This document shows, one piece after another, positions 13,301 to 25,935 of a stretch of 64,000 nt of DNA (position 1 is its first letter; each line of letters opens with the position of its first letter). The notes below the pieces were generated by a model. That model was not told the origin of the DNA. It was given only the letters and a program-made list of their open reading frames with translations, and made no database searches. This DNA is from Chionis minor (Eukaryota > Chordata > Aves > Charadriiformes > Chionididae). The stretch covers positions 62,001 to 126,000 of the forward strand of contig VZSF01010133.1 of the NCBI GenBank assembly GCA_013398295.1, given 5' to 3'. The translations under genes and the position numbers were made by a program.

Positions 13301-14204
13301 GCAACAAATCCATTAGCCCCTGAGCGCCCCACCGGCAGCCCTGCTGGATTCCCCCCAGACCGCAGCTTCGTGCACGTGGCTATCACCAGTCCCCCTATAA
13401 GGAGGGAAGGGGGCAGAAACCCCCCAACATGAGGGTTTCTGGGTGCAGCAAGGGGGGGACAAGGAGAAACAGGGGACAGGCTGGAGAGGAGCAGCAAGCA
13501 ACAAACCCGTCCTGCTCTTGGGCTGTATGCAGAGGCGGGACAGTGGGTGGAGTGGCGGGTGGGTGCCTCACCAGTGCCCACCTAAGAGCCAGGGTGGGCT
13601 GCTTCACATTTTTCCTGCCCAACAAGTCAGCATGGAAATCTCTACCAGAGCCAGTCCTTTTGGACCGCTGTTTCCCTCCATAGCCCACTGCTTCCTCCCC
13701 CATGGGAAAGGGAGCAGCATCCTCAGAAGGCTGGGTAGCACCTTGACACCTTCGGGAGCTCAGTTTGGAGACCCCTGTTGCGCCGCAGTCCCGGTCTGGC
13801 TGGAAGACAGGACGGGTAACAGGAGCTAGCGGTGCCGTGTCTGCCATCCCGTGGGATGGGAAGCTCGATCTGAACCAAAGGGGCCATTTAGCATTCTGAA
13901 TTATTGAGTGCCTTGCAAGGCGGAGGAGCTGAGCGAGCCAGCTGAGGTTAGGCAACCTGCACTCTGCTTTTAGAAACGCTGGATGACTGGGGGCCAAAAC
14001 ACCCATCCACCCCAGCAAAGCCACGATCTGCAGGCTGGAGACCTCGGCAGAGAGGTGGCGATGTGGGGGCTGATGGGAGGCGAAGCTGGGGTTTTCCCTG
14101 GTGGTGGGCCTGGCGTTGGGAGCAAGGGAGGTGAGAATGTGCTCTCCCTCTGTGGCTGGGGAGAGCAGGCTGGGCAGTGAGCTGTGAGCTCGCTGGCGGT
14201 GCTT
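10331..14204. other. Non-coding, GC-rich toward the right, no gene recognised
   Basis: I see no repeat with a family signature. The part from about 13,000 to 14,200 is GC-rich and carries several long frames, the longest being 285 codons on the minus strand at 13395-14252. The beginning of that frame reads antisense through the CR1 fragment at 14205-14300, and its composition resembles no known protein, so I do not call it. Confidence 0.5.
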
Positions 14205-14300
14205 AATATTTATTAATGACTTGGAAAAGTGGGGGAAGCAGCGAAGCAGCAAGTTTTGCAGATGGCATGAAGTTATTTAGGTTAGAGAAGACTCTGGAGA
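14205..14300 (+). mobile_element. CR1 ORF2 fragment (sense)
   Basis: The sequence 'cttaatatttattaatgact' followed by 'aagttttgcagatggcatga' and 'agttatttagg' matches the part of CR1 ORF2 after the catalytic region of the reverse transcriptase. There the usual text is 'ttcaatatctttatcaatgac...aagtttgcagatgacaccaag'. The reading frame is broken by substitutions and a shortened middle part. It is an old internal LINE fragment without its 3' end. Confidence 0.75.
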
Positions 14301-15855
14301 CACCCGGTGGGACTTACCCAAGGTAGGCGAAGAGGCAGGCGAACCTCGCTGTTGACAAACACAGCGGCAAAGGCTGCCTCCGTGCCACCGTCGCCGCCTC
14401 GCTCGGTTCTCAATCGACCGCAGATGCCTGGGTGACGGTGGGGGGAGGCTGGGTGTCACCGCACACAGTTCAGTGGGAACATCTGCTCAGTCTGCAGCAG
14501 CCGTCTCAAACGAGAACAAAATGGCTGGCTATATAAAGAACAGGATAAAAAAAAAAACAAATCAAAAAACAACTCAGGCTGAAAATACCACCTTTCTGCT
14601 GTCTAAGCAGAGCAGGTGAATTATGGGCTGGAGTCATCCTCTTCCTGCACAAGTAATGTAGATGAAGAACAGGAAGCGAAAATGGGCAAAGAAAATGATG
14701 GATGCAGAGAGACTGAAAATAGCTACTGTCTTGTTCCCACCTGTATGAGGAGGACTGTGGTGAGGTGTTTGAAAAATAAAGACAAATTAGTTTATTGTCC
14801 TAAATAAGCCACCATCAGAGACATCCATTGGCACTGATGGACAAAATGGCTAATGCGGGCAAAGGCATGGACTCTTTTAAGCCGTGCGTCATCAGCCCTG
14901 GTGATGAGATGGTGCAAGGTACATCGTGCTCGCCCAGAGTCCAGCGTTATTGAGGGTAGGACTGGACATGCAGGTGAATCACAAAGACATTCACGTTTTG
15001 TGTCAGGGTGAGCAGTTGGCATGGCAGGTACTGGGGTGCAGCTCCTAAGAGCTGCCCCCGAGGCTCCCTGCAGCTTTTCCCTGAGGCACGCTAGCAGCCG
15101 CAGTGTGGAGGCGGCGCTGAGCTGGGTGGGCAGGTGAATGCCTCCCCTCCCAACAGCACAAGGCCACCAGCCAGCGTGTGGGAGCCGTCGCCACCTCTCA
15201 CTTCTTCACAGGAGAGGAGCGAGGCGGTGGGCTGTGCCACCAATGTAAGCTGGGGGAAAGAAGCAGAGAAGATTGGGGTTTACATCAAAACGCCTGCTAA
15301 TCCCTGCCTCTCCACCAGCCCGTCGGCACACAGGACTGAGGTTCAGTCTTCTCTCTGCAAGGGGGTGGCAGCACCTCTTTGAGTGGGGCTTTTGCTGCCT
15401 GGTGCAGATGGCAGTGGGATAAACGCAGTGTGCAAAGGTGGGGCTTTGGGAGCTAATGGGGAAAAACGTGAGGTTGAAATAGCTTGTCTCGGAGTTGCGT
15501 GTATTTGTAATGCTGAAAAAGAGCTGCTTCTCACCCAGGATCTTACCACAGTGGGGCTGTGAACTACATTTGGTCCCTTGCACAGCTCTTTTTCACCACT
15601 CCAGAGCAAGGCAAGGGGAGTCATGGCTCGTCACGGGTGCCCGCTGCACCGCTTTGTAAAATTCTTTCAGAGTGGTTAAATCACTCAAGCAAGACAAGCT
15701 GTCGCCTCTGATACGGTTAGGAAATGTGACCTAGTTAAGCCCAGCCGTTTTTGCGTGCGAAGAAATGGCAGCGGCTTGCGCTTGCTGAAATTTGACACCA
15801 GAAATAGGGCATTTGCTGCTCTTCCTGCCAGGGGAGCCACCGAGCCCGCCCTAGG
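14301..15855. other. Non-coding, nothing recognised
   Basis: An A-rich run lies at 14547-14557. No exon or family-level repeat was recognised, and frames in this GC-rich part are short or overlapping. Confidence 0.5.
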
Positions 15856-15910
15856 GCTGTGTGTGGCTGGGTGGGTGGCTGGGTGCGTGGGTGGGTTGGT
15901 GGGTGCGGGA
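15856..15910 (+). repeat. Degenerate GGGT/GGCT minisatellite
   Basis: About 55 bases consist of short units such as GTGGGTGGCTGG and GTGGGTTGGTGG. The + strand has many GG and GGG tracts separated by short loops, so G-quadruplex formation is plausible. It is surrounded by unique sequence. Confidence 0.75.
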
Positions 15911-18737
15911 GCCAGCACCCTGCCACCACCACCCCATCCCAACCCTCGTCATCCCCAGCGCCGCGGCTGCCCTGCCAGGCACCAGGGACCCCTGCAGCCC
16001 CGGCCAGCCCCCCTCTCTGACTCACTCTCCCCCATGAAATCCAATTAAAGGGTGAAATGAATTTCGGAGTCACTGCTAGGGGACGGGAAATATCTGTGCA
16101 CGGAGGGTGCGGGGGGGAAAGGCCTGTCTGCTGGTGCCAGAGCAGCAGAGAACTGGTTCTGGTCTCATTTTAAGCCAAGCCCCACTGAAAAGCTGTTGCC
16201 GCGGCTGCAAGGGAGCTATAAACGTACCATGCAATAACGTTATCGCTTTGATGGATGCTGTAAAGGCTTTGGCTTTGAATTCCTTTTTTTTTTTTCCTTT
16301 CTTTTACACTGTGGCCTTTTACCTTGCAACGTCCCTTGCTGTAATGTGCCGGTTTCTTTTATAACTCAAATCCTGCCCCCTTCTCTCTCCCTATCTCTTT
16401 TAATGGGCAAAATACCTTCATTTGTTGACCCTTTCCTGGAGGAAAAAAGAAACGGTCTACCATTTGAGGAAAAAAAGACTTTCTCCTCTCCTCTTGCTGG
16501 TGCTGGGGCAGGTTTATGTCTCTGCAACACTGATGAGTGAGAAGTGACCAGAAAGGAGCTCCAGTGCAGGCTGCTCAAGCGCCTGGAGCTCTTCTCTTGG
16601 AGAGGGACTGGCCTTGTGAGGACTGTGGGCTCCTCGTGCCTCTGGATGGGGAAAGAAACTTCTTGGTGCTGAAAGTCATTGGTTTTGGCATTTTCTTCCT
16701 CAGAAATAATTCCCCTTTTGACAGTGTTACGCTTGGGGCAGTCCACCTGATTGCACTGCTGATGTCTTGGACCCTCGAAGGGGCTGGCATGAGAGCTTGG
16801 GAGTACACCACGGTGATGCGACCTCGATTTGGCATTTTAGGAGTGCTGTGCAGACAGCTGGACTGGCTGATGCAATGGATCCTTTCCCAGAAGAACCCCC
16901 TCCATCCTCCCTCACTTCTCAGCAGCTTTCCTCCATGCCTCCTTCCCTCCCTGGTGCTTTCCCCCTGCACACCCTCAGGCTGTGGAGCTCACTGCTGCCA
17001 GTTAGGATGGAGGCCAACAGCACAGAGGGGTTTGCAAAGCAATTAGGTTCAGAGGAGAAAAGGTCCCTGAAGGCTATTAAAGTTGCAGGCGCAGCCCCTG
17101 GCTTGAGGGTTGCTACACCGCCGACTGCCAGAGGCTGGGAGGGTCCTCTGGGGAAAGTCACGCTCTAGCCTGTCCTGGCCTTTCCGCAGTTTTTCCTTAA
17201 ACATCTGCTCCTGGCCACTGCTGCAGACAGCATACCAAGCTGGATGCCCCTGAGTCTGGTGAAATGTGGTTATTCTCACACCCTTCGCTCCTGCAGTTTT
17301 CTCATTTTGTTCACCCTCCTTCTTCTTGTTTCCCTGCTAGGATGACTTCTTCTCTTTCCCACTCGGTGGGAAAAGTCCTGTTCTTGCCTTATACGATTTG
17401 TTTCAATGTTCAGTCCTTGCTTGGCTTCGGCTGTGGGTGACTCATTCTCTGTGCCTTGCCTCAGTCCCACCTCTTGGCTGTCTCTTGGACATCTGCTCTG
17501 CACTGCATCATTCAAATGTAGCCTGCCTGAAAACGAAGCCCTGCTCTGTACCCTGACACAGACCCTTTACAGCAAAATCTTTCCTTCCCTGGGGAGCTGA
17601 GGCTTCTGCAAGGGCACAGTGGGTTCCCCAGTGGATAGCACCAACCATAAGGCGTTGGTACAATTCTCTCCTATACCCACCCTAAAGGTAACTTTAACTA
17701 TCTCCCAGTCAGCGTGGAGAGAGAAGAGCAGTAGAGGGATGGAGCAGCACAAGCTCCCACTGTCCTCATTGGGCTGTCCCGGGGTACTCAGTCATGGAGA
17801 TTTTCGAGGCTTGTTGGGTGCAAGAAGCCATGCACGGCCAGCTACCTGCTTGCACTGCTGCCCCGCGGCTCCCTCCCTGCTCCTGCACCCGTGTCCTGAA
17901 CGTGCCTTGCTCAGCACACTCTGCCTGCTTCCCCTGCTTCATCGCCCACCCTGCTGCAGGGCAGCACAACTTCTCTGATTAATTCCCTTCTCACGGGTGG
18001 AGACAGAGGGGGAGAAGGGAATTGCTTGCACTGCCAGAGACCCTGCTGAGAGGAAGGGCTGGCCCGTCCCTGGTCGTTTCACAAACTGGGTCCTCCAGAG
18101 ACCCCAGTTCCTCAGGGACACTGAGCACAGAGAGGTCACTGCAGGAGGATGCATTTGTACCCAAAAAGGTGGAGTAAGAGTATAATTTCTTTTAGTCTTA
18201 CTCCCAAGTTTGTTTCCACAGAGGGCTTTTGGAGTAAGATGTAGCTGGTCAGCAAGGGTATAGAATCTAATAAAAGTAGAAGGTTGAGTTTCAGGCCAGT
18301 ATCATTAGACTAGATAAAACTTGATGAATGTGTTTTCTTTCTTCCCTCCTCTCCTTAAATGAATTCAGACCAGGCCAATGTTTCCTTCTTGGTGAGGGAT
18401 TTCTGAGGTTCTGACTCCATGGAAAGTTTGACTGGCGTGGGTGTGCGGCCAATTTTTGAAGACAGGCATTTGTTGAGGGTTTGCTCAGTGCTTGGAATAT
18501 AAAACTGAACTAAACATACACATTCCGTTGCTGTACTAAGCGTAAGGGATTTTGTGTGTACTGTCCAAACACACAGGAAGGACCCTGCTGCCTTGAACCC
18601 AGACCAACTGGCCAAATTAAATACAAATAAATGCACTTAAGAAACTCCTGTGCAGATTTGCAGTTGAGTAACATCTGTGCTGCGAAGAGACAAAACCCAG
18701 GTGCATTTCTGAATGAAGACTTCCACAGCTTCTTAAC
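15911..18737. other. Non-coding, nothing recognised
   Basis: A T12 run lies near 16284-16295. The 169-codon plus frame at 16537-17046 and its overlapping neighbours lack family resemblance. Three copies of GGAGTAAGA (one inverted) lie at 18171-18240 and are discussed under findings. Confidence 0.5.
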
Positions 18738-18870
18738 ATCAACAATAATAAATCTTTTTATAGGTGCCTTTCACCTTCAAGCATCTCCAAATGCTTTGTA
18801 GATCTGTGTGTATACAGTATCGTTTGCCCAGCAATGAAGGGGAAGCTCTGAGCTGGGATTAGTGGCCATT
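18738..18870 (-). repeat. MIR-like SINE relic (minus strand)
   Basis: On the + strand, 'aacaataataaatc', 'ataggtgcctttcacctt', 'gcatctccaaatgctttgta' and 'aatgaaggggaagctctgag' occur in the order expected for a reversed MIR. The usual reversed text runs from 'aataataatact' through 'atagcacctttcat', 'gatctcaaagcgctttac' and 'atggggaaactgagg'. Agreement over four blocks makes chance unlikely, though each block is diverged. Confidence 0.65.
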
Positions 18871-20294
18871 CTCTGTCACCTACAGTGCCCTTGGTCTCCT
18901 TCTCCTCCTTTCAGTGCCCTGTAGTGCACACACAGTGTCATTAGCTCTCTCTGGCTTCCTCTTCCAACCTCCTTCCCCTGCATTTCTCTAGGCTTTCTCC
19001 ATATCCCTCCTCGCATCCCTTGCTCCCACTCTTGCCCTTCTGTACCGCGTTTCTTGTGCCTGGACAGCCCTCCCTGCGCTCGTCTGTGCATCCACTGTTC
19101 CTCTTCCTTGGCAGTCCTCTGCATAACTGTGCTTCTGAAGCACTCCCCACTTCCTTCCTCTCCTCCAGACTCCTCCGCACTTGAACTCTTAACTTTCATT
19201 TGAATTTGCATGGCATGCCTGTTTTAGCTTGCATGCTGCCGGGGACTGCAGAGTTGTTTTATCTGCAGTGACAAATTGCTGCGTAAAGTTACAGTGCTAC
19301 ATGAAAAGAACAACCACCCTAACAGTATTGCAACCTGATGGCTGTGATATGCCAGGGAGAAGGTTAAAGAAAACAAAGGTCAGTGCTGATATATTAAGGT
19401 CTGAAAGAAAAGAAACATACTTAAAAGGTTTCCTTATCTAATGCTTTGCATCCAGACGCTTTCTGAGATCATCTGTTGATTCCCAGTGTCCTGTTACAGG
19501 CAGAGGAAGGACAAACTTTCTTGCACCTCGGAGGTGGCCAGCACACACTGACGTTAAGAGCCACCTAGCAAAACTCCACCAGGCTGAGGCTGAGGTTCCC
19601 AGCTTTCAGTTACACCATTTAAAGTCTCTCAACCAAGGACTCCAATGCCGTGTGCCTAACCTCACCCAGCCCCTACCACCTGATCCTCTGCCATACCTGT
19701 GCACCTTAATTTTTGCTTCTGGGCTGGGCTTCTTTGGGATTTCAGATGACTTTACAAGAGTGAGTGCTGCATGGAGAGCTGGGCAGCTGACAAGCAAGCT
19801 GCCCTGAGCTGCTGCTCAGCGTCTACCCGGCGCTTGCAAATCACAGTTTTCCACCGTTCTGCATACCTTCGTCCCAAGCTTCATCTCTAGCTCTTCAACA
19901 CAGAGAGTTATTTATGATGTGCTCACGCAGCACCTTGCACTGAGAGTGAGGTCTCCACATGCATTGGCAGTAACGGGCGGATAATAAGTGACCTCCTGCC
20001 ACCCTGGGCAGGAGCAGAGCTGATCTCAGTGTAACAGGCAGCTTGGAGCCTTTGGCCCATTCCCCCATAGATGTGGTGGATAGTCTGACTCATGTGGCAC
20101 TCGTCCATTAGAAACAGGCTTGGGATTGTCCTCACCAATTTCCACAACAAAATGAGCCGGAAAGTGGCCAGCAACAGGACCAGGCCTCAGCTCTGAGTTC
20201 TTCTAGTTAGCAAAACAAAGAAAATGAGGTAGCTTTGACAGCTCAAAGTTAAGTGAATACCATCAGTACTAAATCTTAGGTTGTCGAATGAGCT
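18871..20294. other. Non-coding, includes a strand-asymmetric pyrimidine-rich block
   Basis: From about 18,890 to 19,190 the + strand is rich in C and T with very few purine runs. The remainder has no recognised feature. The minus frames at 18876-19211 are purine-rich shadows of this skew. Confidence 0.5.
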
Positions 20295-21065
20295 AGACAT
20301 GTGAGGAAGGTGGAAAATAGGACTAAAAGGGACTTTCTGTATCATATTGCCCAATCCCCTGCTGTTCAGGGTAGCTATGGTACCTGTAAAGAGCTGCCTC
20401 ACCTCTGTGTTAAAGCAAGTTGGGATTTTTGTCCTGATAAAACCTCCCACAAGGCAATCCCAGAAATGCACTTCTTGGACAGTGGGGACCTTCTTCTAAT
20501 TTCCAGCTGAAATGTATTCCTGGCAAATTTATAGGCACTTGTTCTTGTGCCAGCACTGCCCTTTCACTCAAATAGCTCTTCTCTCTTCCTGGTACTTTCC
20601 TCCAGGGTATTTGTAAGCAACAAATATATCTCTTCCCAGCCTGCATTTAGCTAGACTCAAGAAACCAAGCTCACTTAGTCTCTTCTTGCAGAAGAAAGCT
20701 CGCTCTCCTCCCCTGGTCATCCTAAGAGAGAAAGGCACAGAAAAGGCAATTTTAAAATAATTCATCTTTCATATGGACATACAATATTCTGTACTTCTGC
20801 AACGGCATTAAAATCTTGCTACTTCTATTAGAAATCCCTCATCTGACATGTCTTAGGTTCGCATTTGTCTTTCTCACATCTGCATGCTATTGCCAGCTTA
20901 CAGTCATTTGATCGGCTAGCGCGCTCAGGTCTTTCTCCTCCTCTGTCACTTCCAACTGATGAGCTCCCAGCTGGTAGCAGAAATTCTCGTTATTACTCCC
21001 TCAGGGCATGACCTCACATTTTGTACTATTAAATTTGATTCCATCTCTATTGCTTCTGTCCCTTT
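20295..21065 (-). mobile_element. Ancient CR1-group (L3-like) LINE, 3' portion
   Basis: About 770 bases follow, in order, the reversed 3' part of an old amniote CR1/L3-like element. Visible blocks include 'cttcttctaatttccagctg', 'ttataggcacttgttcttgt', 'ccagcactgccctttcactc', 'aagctcacttagtctcttct', 'caggtctttctcctcctctg', 'cttccaactgatgagctccc' and 'tgcactattaaatt'-like text near 21025. The 3' end lies to the left near 20300. It is 5'-truncated, and stops and indels break any protein. It belongs to a much older lineage than the CR1 copies at 56.4 and 62.8 kb. Confidence 0.82.
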
Positions 21066-24000
21066 TTCGTAGGAAAACTGCTCTGATTAGTCACCGTATA
21101 ATGCCTTAGAGACCTAAAGACATATTCACTATATTTTTATTTTTAGAAACTGTTTGCTGTTTCAGTATTTTTATTCAGTGAATGATGCTGATGTCTCTCT
21201 CTATTACCGCATCTTTCTAACAGAAACTCCAGGCTGATGTGGAGAAGGGCAGGGGAAAATTGCCTCCCAGATGAAATATATGGCAAGAACAGGTATATTT
21301 CCAAACCGTTTCAAGGAAATAATTTTTTAAGTTATTTGTCAGTGCTGCACGACATGATCAGACACGCTGTCCAATCAACAGTAAAACAGAAACGGGTATA
21401 AAAATGTTCTGTTTTACCTAACTATTTTTTTCCAAAGTGATCCACCGTTGCTGTGGCTGAATTTACTGCGTCTCGCTGCCGGGACACAGCTCTTGTCTGC
21501 AGAGCTGTCACAGTGATGGCTCCCAGCACTTTGGTTTTTAACCATTGAGACTATTTTTATGATGTTCAAAGTACTTCAGAAACAACTGTCTTTATTGCTT
21601 AATTGTTGCACTCAATTACTGTGGCAGTGGGCAGCTTATGAGGATCTGTGATGGTGATGAGAATTCATTTATTCTAACCTCTCTTTCTCAATTACAAATT
21701 AAGCTATGTGGAGATCATTTTGCCCAGAGAAGGTCTGATGTAATTCAAAACAACCCCCCTGTCCTTAAGATGCTGTAGCAGCTCTGAAGAGTGTCTGACA
21801 CTGCGGGTGCTTTGTAAGAAGATGCCTTTGTGTGCTGAAGAAAATTGCCACCACAAGAGCTGCATTATGGAAAAATGTATTTTAGAAAACAGCTGGGGAG
21901 AGGTGCACACAACAGTACCACAGAATTTTATTTCCCTCGTCTAAATTGTCTGGTGTATGGTTGTGAGGTGTTTCATAGGGCTGTGAGCTCTTTACTATCT
22001 TTGTAGGTATTTAAGCAGTACCTAAAGCAATGGGACTTCCTGCCCTGAGGGGACCTCTGCAAAGTCCATCTCTGCAAACACCTACCGAGGTTACTTTGGC
22101 TGCTTGAGAACAGAAAAGGCTGCTACATGTAGGGAGCTGTAGTACTGACATGGTATTAAAACCAGCGGTGGTTTCAATTTCTTCTTACTTATGCAGATAG
22201 GGCACATCCCAGAGGCACGTGACAATTTGCCATGGTGGTCTCCAGATGGACAGAATTTGGTTCTCATGAAAGAACGAAGTTTTCTTTCCACACTGTGTTC
22301 TGCATGTGCTTTGAGGATGCCCTCTGTGTTGGGATGCTGTGGGGATGGGGTGTCTGAGGGGAGGATGCTCGCTGTGTGCCGGTGATACGGGCTTCGGTGG
22401 CACCTCAACACCCTGCTCCGTGTCAGAAGGGCAGGATCTCTGTGCACCATTTCAAGCAGTGCATTGTGTTTCTTTGCTGGCAAAGGCTGTATTCCCTACC
22501 TCGTCCAGACATGCTAACGAGGCACCTGTGACATCTGACAGCGTCTACCTACAGAGATGTGAAAGAAAAGAGCAGAGGGAAAGGCGAAGCGTCATTTTGG
22601 AAGCACAAGAACTCCTGAAACATTAATCTGGTGAATAACTCCCTGCCAACAGAATTTCACTAAACCACTGATCTGAATCATGTCGCAGATGGCATCGTCT
22701 TCCAAAGTGTTAGCAAAATACAGGGCTCAACCTTCAGCGGCCATGCGTTGCTATTTCTGATCCAGCACAACAACACGCCTGTAAAAGACAGAGCTTGTAA
22801 TAACTGCAGTTCAGGAAAAAAACCCAACAAACTGTCTGAGATCTGAATAGCTGGCTTGCAGAAGGAGAATTGCCCATTTTGCTCAGTGCAGCAGTGAAGA
22901 CGGGCTCATAGGACAAAGAGCACCACATGCCCTGGTAGACTGTGAGATCCACTTTGAAGCTTTTTCAGAAGTGTAAAATCCCGACTGGCATTTCTAAGCG
23001 GAAGGTGAAGGTACTAGGCTTGATAAAGTAGGACCAGTTGTGACTGAAGCAGAAAGAGGAGGAGATTGCATGTCAGCTGGGAGCCTCCATTTATGTTATT
23101 TCATGGCTACAGGAAGAATTTAGGCTTGAAACATTGTATTAAATATTAAAACCAGTGCTCCCTGATGCTAGGATGGATAAACAGTAGTGCTCTTGGGCAT
23201 CTGATCTCTGGTACCAGAAGCTACATTTTTATTATATCAGGCTAAGATCTTCCCGGAACGTGACTTTGGTCCACATGCTGGCCGAGTCCCAGCTTCTCAG
23301 TGAGATGAGATTACTGGTCACCATCTCCCGACACCTGATTTCCATGCAGGAGGACATGCTGGGTCCAGGTGAGAGCTGTGGTTGCCCTGAGTGGCTGCTC
23401 ATCCAGATGACCAGGACCCTGAGGAGAGCCACGGCACACATCCGAGGAACTCTCCAGACAGCTTTAAAATACAAGCGCCTCTCCTGGGGAGCCGGGGGTC
23501 TGGCAGCCTGATCTCATCTGGAGTTTCACAGGAAGCAGAGCTTAGATTTCCATCCCCCTGGTTTCCCAAGGAAGGACAGGCCTCCCAAGGACACTGATAC
23601 CTGTCTCCTGGGCTCTACCCTGGCATCAGGCCCAGAGCTACCACTGAGAAGACTTTACAAAAGATGGACAGCTTCTGTTAGACATCTTTTGCACGCACAC
23701 CCCAGCAAAATGCTGCTAAAAGAACAGTGCTAAGGGTTGCAAAAGCAAGCCCTCCACAAGCAGGAAAGCAATGGAGGAGAGCCAGAATAACGGTTGCCTT
23801 GTGCAATCTTATTTTGGGCTCTATAAGCGCCTAACTCGCCTGCTATTTTAGCCCCTGGAGCCCTGCCCTCTCTCAGTGCACAGACTGCAGCTGCGGAGGG
23901 GTTGGACAGCAAAACATGAGGGTGGAGGAGGAACTCCTTTCGCTGGAGAAGCTGGAAGGCATGTAGTCATTGAGGTGGAGGCTGAAAGAAGAGACTGTCA

Positions 24001-25854
24001 TTGGCAAGGCACCGGGGTGCTGTCCCGGACAGCTGGGCTTTCTCCCTGCTTTCTCCAGGCTGACACGTGCCTGTGGGGATATCATGGACATCGCTTCAAC
24101 AGGGTGTTGGCAGGTATTCACTGCCTCTGTGCGCTCAACGTTGCCCAGTGCCTGTCTTGAAATCCTGGAGGTGCTGATCTTGGCAGTGTTGGAGATCACC
24201 TGGAGTCCTGCTCTGAACCTGGGCACGGTATGTTAGCGTGCTGGTCCCTGGGTAGGCAGACTGTAGGCAGCTCAAAGAGGGTATGGCATGCGACTGCCTC
24301 TTCCCATCAGGTGGTGAGCTGATGATATAAACGCAGGAGTTGCTGTAAGCACTTCAGCATTATAATGGCGGTATTGAAGAACCTAAGAGCAAATGAATAG
24401 GGCCAGAATAACCGGATTTGAATAGCGTGTAGTACAAAAGGCTGAGGAATCCATCAGCCCGAGGCAAGACCTCTCACAGAAGATGTCAGCCCAGCCAGTT
24501 AAAGTCAGGTAGTGTTAGACAAAACTGAATATAATGCCAACCTGCGTAATAGACATTGCTACCACCTATCACAGTAATGAGATTTCATAAAGAAAAGCCC
24601 ATCTCGGTAGCTTCCAGGAGGATTTCCTTCAGTAGACAGCTGGGCACCTGGGCTGATTAAACACAGATACAAGTCTGAGCAGCTGGAACAGCCTGTCACG
24701 TTTTACTGTACCAAGGCCGTTCTAGCTAAAAAAGATGCAGCAAACACATCCAGTCCATTTTTAGCTCATCTCTGAATGTATACACACTGTGGGATAACTA
24801 ACCATTTAGTCCCTGCAATGAACATAGTACAGCACAGGACCCATTTGCAGTCCTTCCACAAGAACAGGTGCCCTGCTTAGTTCCCAGGGGTGGGAATAAC
24901 ATCTTGCAGCCTCTTCCAAGGGACAGCAAGAGGCAGGACGCATAGATTTGCTGTCACCCCACCCTGCAAGCTGATGGAGAAAAGCAGGACAATGACACTT
25001 CCTCTTGGTTTGAAGACAGGAGCTGCCAAGGTGCTTGCCCTGTAATGGATGAGAACCTGAAAGCAGAACTTGGCCGTGAGTCTCTCCACACTTGGCTCTG
25101 CAATGCTTCATGGCTGGCCAGGGCTGCAGGCACAGCCCCATGCCTCCCAGCAGGGCATTGGTGAAGTTCTTATACCTTTTTACTGGTTTGAAAATCAGCT
25201 GCTGCCAGTCTCAGTTAAGGCCCTGCCAGTTGGAGTTGGAGCTACACTTGTGATTTTGATCTGCAATTGCCTGGTGAGTTGTCAAAAGCAGTAAGAGTCA
25301 TCAGGAAAAGAACTGGAGTAAAACCTTGCAGACACTGGGCTTGTAGGCAGGGAGCTCCTCAGACCTCGTTTCCCTCCACAGAAAGATTTTGTTTGACTCT
25401 CAGAGTGATGTGGGTCCCAGTTCCCTTCCTCAGGACGCCCTGCCTCCCTGACAAATGATGCCAGATCTCAGCAAAACAGTGGCTTCTAGCACCAAGATTT
25501 TTGAAATGTCCTACTCCACAGCCAGGGCTCAAGCAATGGTAAGACAATCTAGTGAAAAGAAGGGGACAATGCGATTAAGTGAAGGGATGCCGAAGGCAGG
25601 GAAGGCTTAGACTTCTCGTGAATCTTCATAAAGCTGTGACTGATGCAAGGCCATGATTCCTCAAATCAGCCAACACCTGGAAGCCACTGGCAGGCTCACA
25701 GCACAGGCAAAATGGATGTTTCTGTTACTGGTATTATTATCATCATCAATCCTACTAACCAAGCAATGATAGAAAAATGCATGATCCAAGGAACAGTGTC
25801 CACCCTCCATTTCTACACAATATGGTTTTAATTACACTCAAAGGATCTAATGAA
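21066..25854. other. Non-coding, nothing certain recognised
   Basis: No repeat family was recognised. The segment 23,240-23,500 carries open frames on both strands (plus 23260-23511, minus 23232-23474) without family resemblance. About 24,290-24,560 has the texture of a conserved element. Confidence 0.5.
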
Positions 25855-25935
25855 AAATTAGGGCCTAGTCAGCGTGCTTTGAAGTCAACAAAAAGATTCC
25901 TGTTGACTTGAGTGGGCATTGGCTGAGGATCACAA
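25855..25935. repeat. Imperfect palindromic repeat relic
   Basis: The left arm 'cgtgctttgaagtcaac' and the right arm 'gttgacttgagtgggcattg' surround a loop of about 12 bases; the inner eight bases of the arms are perfectly complementary. Outer parts ('gggcctagtca' against 'ggctgaggatc') pair imperfectly. Palindromes built on 'gaagtcaatgg...cattgacttc' with GGGCC-type ends are common ancient repeats in amniote genomes, probably short non-autonomous DNA transposons. The assignment rests on memory of that pattern. Confidence 0.45.

Noticed and set aside
23232..23511. Open frames on both strands over the same 250 bases
   Set aside because: Neither peptide has a recognisable family, and flanking splice signals are not convincing.
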